Positions 35,666 through 43,999 of a DNA stretch of 64,000 bases are shown piece after piece. The notes below the pieces were generated by a model. The model saw only the letters and a list, made by a program, of their open reading frames with translations. It searched no databases and had not been told where the DNA came from. This DNA is from Bacteroidota bacterium (GTDB lineage Bacteria > Bacteroidota > Rhodothermia > Rhodothermales > Bin80): contig JAPOUL010000113.1 in the NCBI GenBank assembly GCA_026708685.1, forward strand, positions 1 to 64,000, in the 5' to 3' direction. The translations under genes were made by a program, and so were the position numbers. Numbering within the stretch: position 1 is the stretch's first letter; the number at the start of each line of letters is the position of its first letter.

Positions 35666-36025
35666 ATGACTGTTGAGATTTCTTCAGTTATCTTTATTGT
35701 TTCCATCGCTTCTGCTGTTTTCATCATTCTTGGAACATTGCTCAGTGTTATGTTTTTTCTGTCTAAGAGAAATGAACGCTATATGGAACGTCTTGACTCA
35801 AAAATTGATAATGCCGTAGAACGGATTGAGGCTAATCAGCAACATGCGGTTGAAAAGATTGAGACAAATCAGCAACATGCGACTGAAAAAATTGAGACAA
35901 AACTTGATAATATGACAGAACTTCTCTATATTCTTAATGGGCAACTACAGAGGCTGATTGGGCGAGTCTTTGGAAATAAATCACTCGTTGAGGAGGATAA
36001 GATTGAAGAAAAGGAACTCGTGTAA
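35666..36025 (+). CDS. Small membrane protein with coiled coil and internal duplication
   Basis: A 119-residue protein. One N-terminal membrane helix (about 6-33, VIFIVSIASAVFIILGTLLS) is followed by a charged coiled coil. An 11-residue unit (RIEANQQHAVE / KIETNQQHATE) is repeated, encoded by a 33-bp tandem duplication near 35821-35888. A hydrophobic heptad segment (about 86-103, MTELLYILNGQLQRLIGRV) and an acidic tail end the protein. I do not recognise the family; it resembles short membrane-anchored coiled-coil proteins of many accessory loci. It is followed directly by a repeat element at 36033. Confidence 0.65.
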   Translation: MTVEISSVIFIVSIASAVFIILGTLLSVMFFLSKRNERYMERLDSKIDNAVERIEANQQHAVEKIETNQQHATEKIETKLDNMTELLYILNGQLQRLIGRVFGNKSLVEEDKIEEKELV

Positions 36026-36032
36026 TTGAATC

Positions 36033-36116
36033 CTGCAAAACTTTGGGACTAACCAAAAACGCTTCAATAGTGCTACATTGGATTGTTATTACCACATGTG
36101 TGGGTTTTGCAAAAGC
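36033..36116 (+). repeat. Short repeat with palindromic ends, copy 3
   Basis: Begins TGCAAAACTTTGGG and ends GTGGGTTTTGCAAAAGCC, with the same palindromic tip (TTTTGCAAAA) and size (84 bp) as the elements at 20974 and 23472. The interior is only weakly similar (TATTACCAC against TATTTCTACC), so relationship is likely but not proven. Confidence 0.45.
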
Positions 36117-36309
36117 CTCTCGGTATAGGTTTGCTGGTGATGATGCTGGACTAATCATTTCTGGATATTGATGTAATAGGACATCAAGGATGATCACGTA
36201 TGTGTGATAGCCGATTTTTGGACTGTCAAGAATATTCATATGATGGAGTTTAATTCACGGATTCACTATTTGATTGGTTGCTTCCCATACAGGGTATATT
36301 TGTAAAGTC

Positions 36310-37353
36310 ATGATTGACCGTTTACAACAGTTTTGGAGAGATCTACGGGTAGTTGTCTTAGGTGATCAGTCTACTCTCAGTGAGCCCAGTCATCCTACTG
36401 AAATTCGGCACCGAGTCTTGATTTTCAGCCTGCTCGCTTCCATACTGATCTGGTTTATTTTAAGTCTTTCTGAAAATTATTATCTACCCATTGAATATGC
36501 AACTTGTACAGCTGCGGATGTAGAAGATTTTTCCGGTACATGTATTGAAGGCTTGGCGGAAGATTCTGCACTGACTCAACGTTTACCAGAAACCATTCAG
36601 GCTACGCTATATGGTTCTGGGATCAGTCTGATCATCCAACGTTTCCAGGCACGTTATTGGAGCAATCCAATTACCTTTAATTCAGATCAAGCCACTGTTG
36701 ACGCGCAGTTATTGCTTCGGGTCCCAGAGCAGATTACCATAGAGAGTATTTTTCCAGAACGAATTGAGTTTATCAAAGAAGAAAGAGTAGATCGCAGAAT
36801 TCCTGTTGAGTCCCGCGTTGATTTCGTATCCCAACCCCCACACTTTTTTATAGGTCAACCCCAGTTGAATCCTGACTCTGTAGTGATTTCGGGGCCAGCC
36901 TCCATGGTTCGTCAAATCCAGTCGTGGCCTACTGAACCATTCACTTTACTTGGAGTCCATGACACCGTACAGGTTCAGGTTGATCTCAGTGATTCTCTGC
37001 GAGGCATGGTGAGATTAGACTCAGAGACGACAACAGTCACCGGAATGGCACCTCAGTATACGGAGGGTCAAAAAGAAGGTGTTCGTGTTGAGATCATTGG
37101 GATTCCGAATGCGAACAGTATCGTGCAATTAGAGCCAGCCACAGTAACTATCAATTACCAAGTTCCCGTCTCAAAATACTCCAAGGCGTATGGATCAGAG
37201 TTAATTCAGGTTTTTGTTTCGTATAACCAGATTTATAGTGATACGACCGGCCATGTACAGCCAACGGTGGAATTCCCAGCGGAGTTCATGTTACGTCAGA
37301 TTAGAGTTTCTCCGGATCAACTCAGGTATTATGTCAATATTGGATCTCTCTAA
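36310..37353 (+). CDS. YbbR/CdaR-like membrane protein
   Basis: About 347 residues from ATG 36310 (MIDRLQQFWRDL); a TTG start at 36274 is less likely. One membrane helix (about 38-55, LIFSLLASILIWFILSLS) is followed by strand-rich periplasmic repeats of YbbR type, recognisable by RRIPVESRVDF, LNPDSVVISGPASMVRQI and EPATVTINYQVPV. YbbR/CdaR proteins regulate the diadenylate cyclase CdaA in many bacteria; no cyclase gene is seen in the window, so the partner here is unknown. A membrane protein gene follows 62 bp downstream. Confidence 0.75.
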   Translation: MIDRLQQFWRDLRVVVLGDQSTLSEPSHPTEIRHRVLIFSLLASILIWFILSLSENYYLPIEYATCTAADVEDFSGTCIEGLAEDSALTQRLPETIQATLYGSGISLIIQRFQARYWSNPITFNSDQATVDAQLLLRVPEQITIESIFPERIEFIKEERVDRRIPVESRVDFVSQPPHFFIGQPQLNPDSVVISGPASMVRQIQSWPTEPFTLLGVHDTVQVQVDLSDSLRGMVRLDSETTTVTGMAPQYTEGQKEGVRVEIIGIPNANSIVQLEPATVTINYQVPVSKYSKAYGSELIQVFVSYNQIYSDTTGHVQPTVEFPAEFMLRQIRVSPDQLRYYVNIGSL

Positions 37354-37414
37354 CCATAGAGCGAAACCAAAAGGGTAGGGGTAGGGTTCAATCAAACAGA
37401 TTACTCAAGAAGAG

Positions 37415-38056
37415 ATGGCATGGCCTATTTGGCCGAAAAAGACCGTAAAATACCATAGTACTCCTCAAGGTATTCTTACGGAGTCTGGGGTTTGGTACAA
37501 GACCACCATTCAACATCTGAACGACTATGCGGGGGATCTATTTGATCAAGAGCCTCTTGATGTCTATCTTGCTCTCGCTGATACCTGGATCCGTTCTCCC
37601 TATACAATCTCTCTCTGGCTGTTACCATTTGGAATCCTTTCTTACGATCTTTTTCAGTGGAGCGTCATCGTCCTTTCATTTTTTTTAATTTGGCAAATCA
37701 TCGCTCCTGCTCTGGTCAATCGAACCCTATCACCATTGTTAAAACTGCTTGATGCTGTTCTGATGCAGGCGCTTCTATATGCCGTAACGATGTCCATTTT
37801 AGCCATGTCTGGTCGGTATGATGCGTTAGCTGTCGGTCTTTTAGGATTTATCTTATTCAGATGGGGAATACTGAGCTATTTGACGCGACCTATCGTAACG
37901 TTCTGTTGGAAAACCATGTACACTCTTCCAGCTCCTGACCATATCCTTAGAGCATTTATAATCAGAGGTGCATTACGCAATGGGATTACATTAGCCGACT
38001 TTGAGGATATTGAGCGAAAAGTAGCAGAACAGATCACGAAAAAGAAATCAACCTGA
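37415..38056 (+). CDS. Membrane protein of unknown function
   Basis: A 213-residue protein. The N-terminal ~65 residues are soluble. Hydrophobic segments follow at about 63-80 (SLWLLPFGILSYDLF), 82-97, 115-130 and 137-157 (ALAVGLLGFILFRWGIL). The C-terminus is amphipathic and basic (ADFEDIERKVAEQITKKKST). I recognise no family. It starts 62 bp after the YbbR-like gene and ends 13 bp before menF, so it is probably co-transcribed with the menaquinone genes. Confidence 0.7.
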   Translation: MAWPIWPKKTVKYHSTPQGILTESGVWYKTTIQHLNDYAGDLFDQEPLDVYLALADTWIRSPYTISLWLLPFGILSYDLFQWSVIVLSFFLIWQIIAPALVNRTLSPLLKLLDAVLMQALLYAVTMSILAMSGRYDALAVGLLGFILFRWGILSYLTRPIVTFCWKTMYTLPAPDHILRAFIIRGALRNGITLADFEDIERKVAEQITKKKST

Positions 38057-38069
38057 GATTATACCAGCA

Positions 38070-39455
38070 ATGATGAATCAAACACATGCAGACTCTCTTT
38101 GTGCTTTGAAAGCATCCGTAGCACAACTCCATGCCAAGTACTTTCAAACAGGCAAATCTGCTATTGTGAGAGTCTCCGTGCAGTTTGATGATTTATCTCC
38201 CCTAGATTGGCTCATGAATCAACCCCGCGGGGGAAGGATTTATTGGTCTGGTAGAGATTACGGAATTGAAGTTGCAGCAGTTGGCGAAGTTGATGTTCAA
38301 TACTCATCCTCTGCTACCCACCTAGGTGATTTGCATGATCATCTCATGTCTGCTCTTTCCGAGTGTGAATTTGGGATTCGATATTACGGGGGGATTCGCT
38401 TTGACCTACAAAATCCTTTTGAGAACCACTGGGCATCCTTTGGTTCTTACAGATTTGTTCTCCCCCGGATAGAGCTTCAAAAAACATCCAATGGAATTCT
38501 TCTTTTTTGTAATCTCAAGTTTCCAAGGGACGATCACAGGTTAGATACCATCTTAAATCAAATCGATCAACTGAAAACGACATCTGATCACCGAATAACT
38601 CAATTTGAACCTGTTCGCCATACGCTTCGTCCAGACTATCTTGAATGGCAGGAAATTGTAGTACAAGCACTAGATGCATTCGATTCAACTTCGCTGGATA
38701 AGGTGGTTCTTGCCAGAGAGGCAGCTACTGAAATGGCCCCATCGCTGGATCCATTGTGGATCATCAGACAACTCCAGCAGCTTAAATCCAACTGTTTTCA
38801 TTATGTATTTGAACCCAATGCAGATGAGGCATTTTTAGGTGCATCACCTGAACGATTATTCAGGCGTGAGGGGCGATCCGTTGAAAGTGAAGCCGTTGCT
38901 GGTACATGTCAAAAAGGAGAATCGGATGTAGATGATGCAAGATTGATTGATGAACTATACAGAAGTGCGAAAGAGCAACGCGAGCACGAGTTTGTCCGGA
39001 TCAGTCTACAGGAAGAAATTTCTCAGTTGGCAGCTCATGTGACCATGGATACTCAACCTTCCATTATGCGACTCGCATCAGAGCGACATCTTGTGTCACG
39101 ATTGCGAGCAATCATGAAGCAAGGCTATACAAGCCTTGATGTATTGGAAGCTTTACACCCGTCTCCTGCGGTAGGTGGATATCCCTCTGATCAGGCTCTG
39201 GAGTTTATCAGGACCCATGAACCTTTTGATCGAGGTTGGTATGCGGGGCCAGTTGGTTGGTTGGGGGTCAATGAAGCTGAATTTGCAGTGGGAATTCGTT
39301 CAGCATTGGTGTCGGGATCCACGATTCGCCTCTATTCAGGAGCAGGAATTGTTCGAGGGTCTACCTCTCTGAATGAATGGAACGAAGTTGGTTACAAGGT
39401 AGGCAACCTGACCAAAATTCTCAATATCGAAACGCCACACTTGAATCCGAATTAG
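38070..39455 (+). CDS. menF: Isochorismate synthase
   Basis: A 461-residue protein. The C-terminal chorismate-binding domain has KVVLAREAATEM, FLGASPERLFRREGRSVESE, AVAGTCQKGESDVDDARL, ALHPSPAVGGYPSDQALEFI, RGWYAGPVGWLGVNEAEFAV and SGAGIVRGSTSLNEWNE. It converts chorismate to isochorismate, the first committed step of the o-succinylbenzoate route to menaquinone. An entC-type role in siderophore synthesis would be the alternative, but menD begins 8 bp later, so menF is the better name. Two adjacent Met codons (38070, 38073) can serve as start. Confidence 0.94.
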   Translation: MMNQTHADSLCALKASVAQLHAKYFQTGKSAIVRVSVQFDDLSPLDWLMNQPRGGRIYWSGRDYGIEVAAVGEVDVQYSSSATHLGDLHDHLMSALSECEFGIRYYGGIRFDLQNPFENHWASFGSYRFVLPRIELQKTSNGILLFCNLKFPRDDHRLDTILNQIDQLKTTSDHRITQFEPVRHTLRPDYLEWQEIVVQALDAFDSTSLDKVVLAREAATEMAPSLDPLWIIRQLQQLKSNCFHYVFEPNADEAFLGASPERLFRREGRSVESEAVAGTCQKGESDVDDARLIDELYRSAKEQREHEFVRISLQEEISQLAAHVTMDTQPSIMRLASERHLVSRLRAIMKQGYTSLDVLEALHPSPAVGGYPSDQALEFIRTHEPFDRGWYAGPVGWLGVNEAEFAVGIRSALVSGSTIRLYSGAGIVRGSTSLNEWNEVGYKVGNLTKILNIETPHLNPN

Positions 39456-39462
39456 AAAACCA

Positions 39463-41172
39463 ATGATTGAGGCAAATGCTACGCGAGCCCGCTTAATCAT
39501 TGAGGAATTGGTTCACTGTGGTGTCACTCAGTACGTCATTGCCCCTGGATTTCGAAGTGCACCCTTGGCCCTAGCTGCTGCAAGTCATCCATCCACTGAT
39601 GTGATGGTTCATTACGACGAGCGGGGGAGTGCGTTTTTCGCCCTTGGTTATGGGCGAGCCATGCACAAACCCTGTGTATGGATCACAACTTCAGGAACAG
39701 CTGCTGCCAATGGTTTTCCAGCAGTCATTGAAGCAGCCATGGACGATGTACCCCTGATATGCTTGACGGCTGACCGTCCATCTGAACTTCGTGATACGGG
39801 ATCCAATCAAACGATAGATCAGGTTCATTTATTTGGCCGTTATCCTGTGTGGTTTGCCGATTTACCCGCTCCGATAGATGGCTTGGACGAATCATTTGTG
39901 CGTACTACAATGAGCTATGCCGTTCATCAATCAGAGTGTGGGCCAGTTCATTTGAATTGTATGTTTAGAGAGCCCCTGTTGGAGATGAGTGATCAGCAAA
40001 ATTCAATTCCAGCTATGGAATGGGCACAGTCGAAAGAGCCGTATACATCCTATACTTCGGTGACCTCTGAATCATACCATCTTCATGATGATCTATGCCA
40101 GAAGATTACAGGTGCTCAACGGGGATTGATCATCGCTGGGCGATTGCAAACCCAGAAAGAGGGCAGGGCTATTGGACAGTTGGCAGATCATTTAAGGTGG
40201 CCACTCCTTGCTGATATTTGTGCCCCAATTTCAGATACTAATAGCTCTATTCATTTTTTTGATTTGATACTGCGGAATCCATCATTTATAGAATCGTATC
40301 GCCCAGATATCATTCTTCACTTTGGTGGGAGGTTGGTATCAAAAAATCTTCTGAAATATATCGCAGATTCAGCCGTAGAGATCTACATGATGATTTCATC
40401 GTCTTCTAAAAGAATTGACCCGTCTCACATCGTGACTCACCGGATTCACTCAACGACTGATAGTTTTTGTAATGCTGCCATGTCGTCCATCAGATCTGAT
40501 GCATCAAATTCCTCCTGGCTTCACACATGGCAACATGCCGATGAAATCATTCACAGAGTGCTTCCCGCAAAACTAGGAGATGATCTTTCCGAACCATCCG
40601 TGGCATGGATGCTTTCTGATTTATTGGAGACTGTTGACTGGGTTGTTTGTGCAAGCAGTATGCCAATCCGAGATTTGCAGGCATTTTTCCGACGGACAAC
40701 TTCGGTCCAAGTATTTGCAAACCGCGGTGCAAGTGGGATTGATGGGACTCTGAGCACGACGGCTGGAATCTCCAAAGTGATTTCTGGACGCGGGGTTGTA
40801 TTGCTTGGAGATTTGGCCATGCTCCATGATCTGAATTCATTACCATTACTAAAGCAGGCTAATGTAACGATCATTGTCTTGAACAACAATGGGGGAGGGA
40901 TCTTTCACATGTTACCGATTGCCTTACCGGATCAATCCTTTGAGAAAGTTTTTGGAACCCCCCATGATTTAGATTTTCAAAAAATAGCAGGTCAGTTTCA
41001 GATCCTTTACTCAAAGGTAGAGTCTTGCGACCAATTCAGGCAGATCTTTCATCAGGCATCAGCTACTCGGGGTCCCCATATTATAGAAGTAGAAACGGAT
41101 CGGCAACAAAATGCTCAACTACACCATACACTATTCAACTCTGTTATCAATTCGGTAGAATCCATTCTTTAG
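39463..41172 (+). CDS. menD: SEPHCHC synthase
   Basis: A 569-residue ThDP enzyme (2-succinyl-5-enolpyruvyl-6-hydroxy-3-cyclohexene-1-carboxylate synthase). It opens ARLIIEELVHCGVTQYVIAP with GFRSAPLALAA, then HYDERGSAFFALGYGRA and ITTSGTAAANGFPAVIEA. The ThDP half has VFANRGASGIDGTLSTTAGI, VLLGDLAMLHDLNSLPLL and TIIVLNNNGGGIFHMLP. It joins isochorismate and 2-oxoglutarate. It follows menF by 8 bp. The next men gene is nearly 7 kb away, separated by an accessory island. Confidence 0.96.
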   Translation: MIEANATRARLIIEELVHCGVTQYVIAPGFRSAPLALAAASHPSTDVMVHYDERGSAFFALGYGRAMHKPCVWITTSGTAAANGFPAVIEAAMDDVPLICLTADRPSELRDTGSNQTIDQVHLFGRYPVWFADLPAPIDGLDESFVRTTMSYAVHQSECGPVHLNCMFREPLLEMSDQQNSIPAMEWAQSKEPYTSYTSVTSESYHLHDDLCQKITGAQRGLIIAGRLQTQKEGRAIGQLADHLRWPLLADICAPISDTNSSIHFFDLILRNPSFIESYRPDIILHFGGRLVSKNLLKYIADSAVEIYMMISSSSKRIDPSHIVTHRIHSTTDSFCNAAMSSIRSDASNSSWLHTWQHADEIIHRVLPAKLGDDLSEPSVAWMLSDLLETVDWVVCASSMPIRDLQAFFRRTTSVQVFANRGASGIDGTLSTTAGISKVISGRGVVLLGDLAMLHDLNSLPLLKQANVTIIVLNNNGGGIFHMLPIALPDQSFEKVFGTPHDLDFQKIAGQFQILYSKVESCDQFRQIFHQASATRGPHIIEVETDRQQNAQLHHTLFNSVINSVESIL

Positions 41173-41351
41173 TTTCTTCTCCATGTTCCTATCCAGATGA
41201 CTTAGTTGGTCAGAACAACTCAAGAATGTGAGTTACCGGCTATAAGACTTAAAACTCCAATCAATCTATTAATGGAGTAATATTACTTGTATAGTAGGAC
41301 ATCCTCGTACTGAATCTGGCCACCATTCTTATAGGTCATCTACGCACTCTT

Positions 41352-43010
41352 CTATGATTCTGTTGTGTCACTGTCTGAAATCGGATCATCAAGGTGAATT
41401 TCAGGTAATTGAATTCGTTTTTGTTTCATAAACTCTCTCTCTCCGATGATTAAATCTTTCTGTCGAGTCTCAATGAACTTAGATCGGTTTTTACTTCGTA
41501 ATGCAGAAATGGATGGCTGAATTGAATTGGGTTTAAAACCATGTGTAGGAAGAATTTGTGCTAGTTGATCACTGGATAGAATGGCTAAATGATCCATAAT
41601 GTCTCCATTTATTTCTTTATCCACAAACATCCTGTTTGCAGGAATACTCGAAAATATGATTTTGGATGGATTATAATAGATGTATCCTAATGCGTTAGAT
41701 TTTAGGGAGGCGAACAGATCACTTATTTTTAATTCATCCGTATGATTTTTTATGATTGAACATGGCTTAAGCGATGCAAGATACAATAAAAATGCACGTG
41801 TTCGAGCACTATGACCACTGAAAGTCTTGGGAAAGGGCAGTGCCATCTCATTCAGGTTAACTTCATGGAATCCTTGACTGGTTCCATTTGCTAGTTGACG
41901 AATTTCTTGTAACGCACGAGTAGCTTGGGAAGAACTTACAGAGCCAAACCATCCTGAAAAAGATGTAACCCAAAACCAGCGTTCAAGTAATTTTCTGAGC
42001 TCTGGAGAAGGATTATTACATAACCTGAAAAATTCTCCAAGTAGTACGAGTTGAAGACCATAAGGTAATATCCGATCAGATATTACACCCAAACCCTGAA
42101 GGAAATTAAGTGCATCATTTATACCATTCATTGCTGATTGACAACTCTTAGGTAACCTTGTCTGTATCTCGTCCTTAACGACTAAATCAGCCCAATCCCT
42201 TGCGTAAATATCCTCATCAAGTGCAGCTAGTATGGATCGAAGTAGAAAAATGCGCTTCAAACCACCAAATCCTTTCCTAACAAGTTCATCCTGATATTTG
42301 TCTAATTCTCCTGCAAGATGGAATTTGCCTTCACGATAGGTAAGTGCGGAGATCATTTGATCAGGAGAAATCTTACGGCCAGTACGATTGAGTCGAGTGA
42401 AAACTGTTACCACTCCGCTGAGAGTGGCCTCTTGAATACGAACAATGGGAAGCTGATAATCTCGGAATGAGTTCGCGAGATTATCTGCGGCACTGAGCCA
42501 TTGATGTTTTTTTCTCATATCATCAATGTTTTGTATTTCGTGAGCTGCCGTTAGAAACTTTGATGTTTCAAGTAGTTTGTTTAGTGGAAAATACCGAGAT
42601 GTACATCCTCCCCGGGGGGTTCTCATAAAATTTGGCTTCTCCAAGTCAAAGTATATGCGCCAATCAATCCCAGATTGAATGGACTGAGAATTTTCATGTA
42701 ATGTGAGAGTTCCAACTAAAGATGTAATCCTCTGTTGGCCATCCAGAATATAGCTTAGGGATCCGTGTGGCCTAGATACAATATCAATCGGACCAATGGA
42801 CGAAGAACATTCTATGGATTCGCCTGTTTCCCATATGAGAATTGAGCCAATTGGATACCCCTTGTACACACTATCTAATAGTGAGATAATGTCCTGTTGC
42901 TTCCAGACAAATGGTCTCTGAAACTTTGGAATTCTAACTTTCCCTTCAACAATCTTTTGGATTAATTTACCCAGAAAAATAACTTCGGGGTTGACCACTA
43001 TCTGAGACAT
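41352..43010 (-). CDS. DUF262 domain protein
   Basis: A 552-residue protein. The N-terminal DUF262 domain has RIPKFQRPFVWKQQDIISLL, KGYPIGSILIWETGES and YILDGQQRITSLVGTL; DGQQR is the ParB-like motif for which the family is known and is intact. VFTRLNRTGRKISPDQMISA follows. The C-terminal ~200 residues are helical, without a visible DUF1524/HNH motif, so this is a GmrS-like part without the GmrD-like nuclease. It is the last of three minus-strand genes, 24 bp after the TOPRIM-like gene. Other DUF262 proteins hydrolyse nucleotides within type IV restriction systems; its role here is inferred from that and from its partners. Confidence 0.87.
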   Translation of the reverse strand: MSQIVVNPEVIFLGKLIQKIVEGKVRIPKFQRPFVWKQQDIISLLDSVYKGYPIGSILIWETGESIECSSSIGPIDIVSRPHGSLSYILDGQQRITSLVGTLTLHENSQSIQSGIDWRIYFDLEKPNFMRTPRGGCTSRYFPLNKLLETSKFLTAAHEIQNIDDMRKKHQWLSAADNLANSFRDYQLPIVRIQEATLSGVVTVFTRLNRTGRKISPDQMISALTYREGKFHLAGELDKYQDELVRKGFGGLKRIFLLRSILAALDEDIYARDWADLVVKDEIQTRLPKSCQSAMNGINDALNFLQGLGVISDRILPYGLQLVLLGEFFRLCNNPSPELRKLLERWFWVTSFSGWFGSVSSSQATRALQEIRQLANGTSQGFHEVNLNEMALPFPKTFSGHSARTRAFLLYLASLKPCSIIKNHTDELKISDLFASLKSNALGYIYYNPSKIIFSSIPANRMFVDKEINGDIMDHLAILSSDQLAQILPTHGFKPNSIQPSISALRSKNRSKFIETRQKDLIIGEREFMKQKRIQLPEIHLDDPISDSDTTES

Positions 43011-43034
43011 TTTACTTGCAGATAATTGTATAAA

Positions 43035-43996
43035 CTAAATCTCATTACGAATCATGGAAATACCATATTCTAAATCGCCACATGAACGGTCGCGTAACTC
43101 CTGCTCAATTCCTTCGTCTTCCAATAGTTCCCAACACTGATGTAGCTTGCTCTTGTGAAAGCCATGTTCAAGAATCGTGTAATTCGCATCGGATATATCT
43201 TGAAATAATGGATATTTTGCATCGTCACGATTCTCAGGGAGACCATTTTTCATGTCATAGAAATCCTTCTGCTCATCACTGAGTTTCTCCCAAACTTCAA
43301 CCTTAGTGAGATGCATCTGATTGTATGGTTTGAATTGCTTGAGAAGAATAGCAGGGAGGTAGTTTTCAGCAGCACGCTTTGCCAAAATCCAACATGAAAT
43401 ATTTTCTGATTCACATAAACTACGTAAATCTTGGGCACTAGAGCTTTCCTGAGAGGACGCAGATTTTTTGTCACTATCTGCAATTGCTATCAAACGATAT
43501 CGAGAAGAGTTCTTACTAAGCAGATCTTGAATTAGGTGAGGCATTTGACCAATTCCCCCAATGCTGTCAATTCTTATAGCACCAAGTACTAACAACTCTG
43601 ATATTTCTGGAGCAATTTCTTTAAAAATACGCCCGATAAATTTACCATCATTAATTTGATTTTCAACAATTATGATTAAAGGTTCATTGACCATATTTGC
43701 AGCGTCCTCTGGAGTGAGTTCATTTTCATTTTGCGGGGAAGATGTTAAAATAATCTGCTTCTTATGATGCCCTGTATCCCATAAATCTCGTTCTGATGAT
43801 TTTGTGAAGACTTCAAGAATTTCTACACCTTTGGTTCCCCTCTCCCGAATCCAGGTTGTATTTTCATAGGCTGAAAATCAACATGACCATTGATATCCCA
43901 AATATGCCAGCCATCCGATACCCGATGAAGAATACGATCTAACCAGTGGTGGGCATTTGAATCGTCCGCAATAGATGGTTCAATAATTATACGCAT
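43035..43996 (-). pseudogene. TOPRIM-like partner of an AAA ATPase, frame interrupted
   Basis: The gene starts at ATG 43996, 3 bp after the ATPase stop (MRIIIEPSIADDSNAHHWLD), and reads HIWDINGHVDFQPMKIQ before hitting TAG at 43823-43825. A second frame, open from 43877 to 43035, continues sensibly with TTWIRERGTKGVEILEVF, DLWDTGHHKKQIIL and then the TOPRIM-like block: PLIIIVENQINDGKFIGRIF (Glu), IDSIGGIGQMPHLI, YRLIAIADSDKK (D-x-D) and ILAKRAAENYLP. One missing base between 43877 and 43823 joins both into a ~320-residue protein. The domain resembles the nuclease halves of OLD and DUF4435 proteins. This is either a recent lesion or a sequencing slip in the AAAA or GGGG run there. Confidence 0.75.
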
Positions 43997-43999
43997 ACC

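Noticed and set aside
41230-41280. Terminator between menD and the DUF262 gene (ACTCCA ... TGGAGT)
   Set aside because: A 6-bp stem with a 13-base loop and no T-run is too weak to call.
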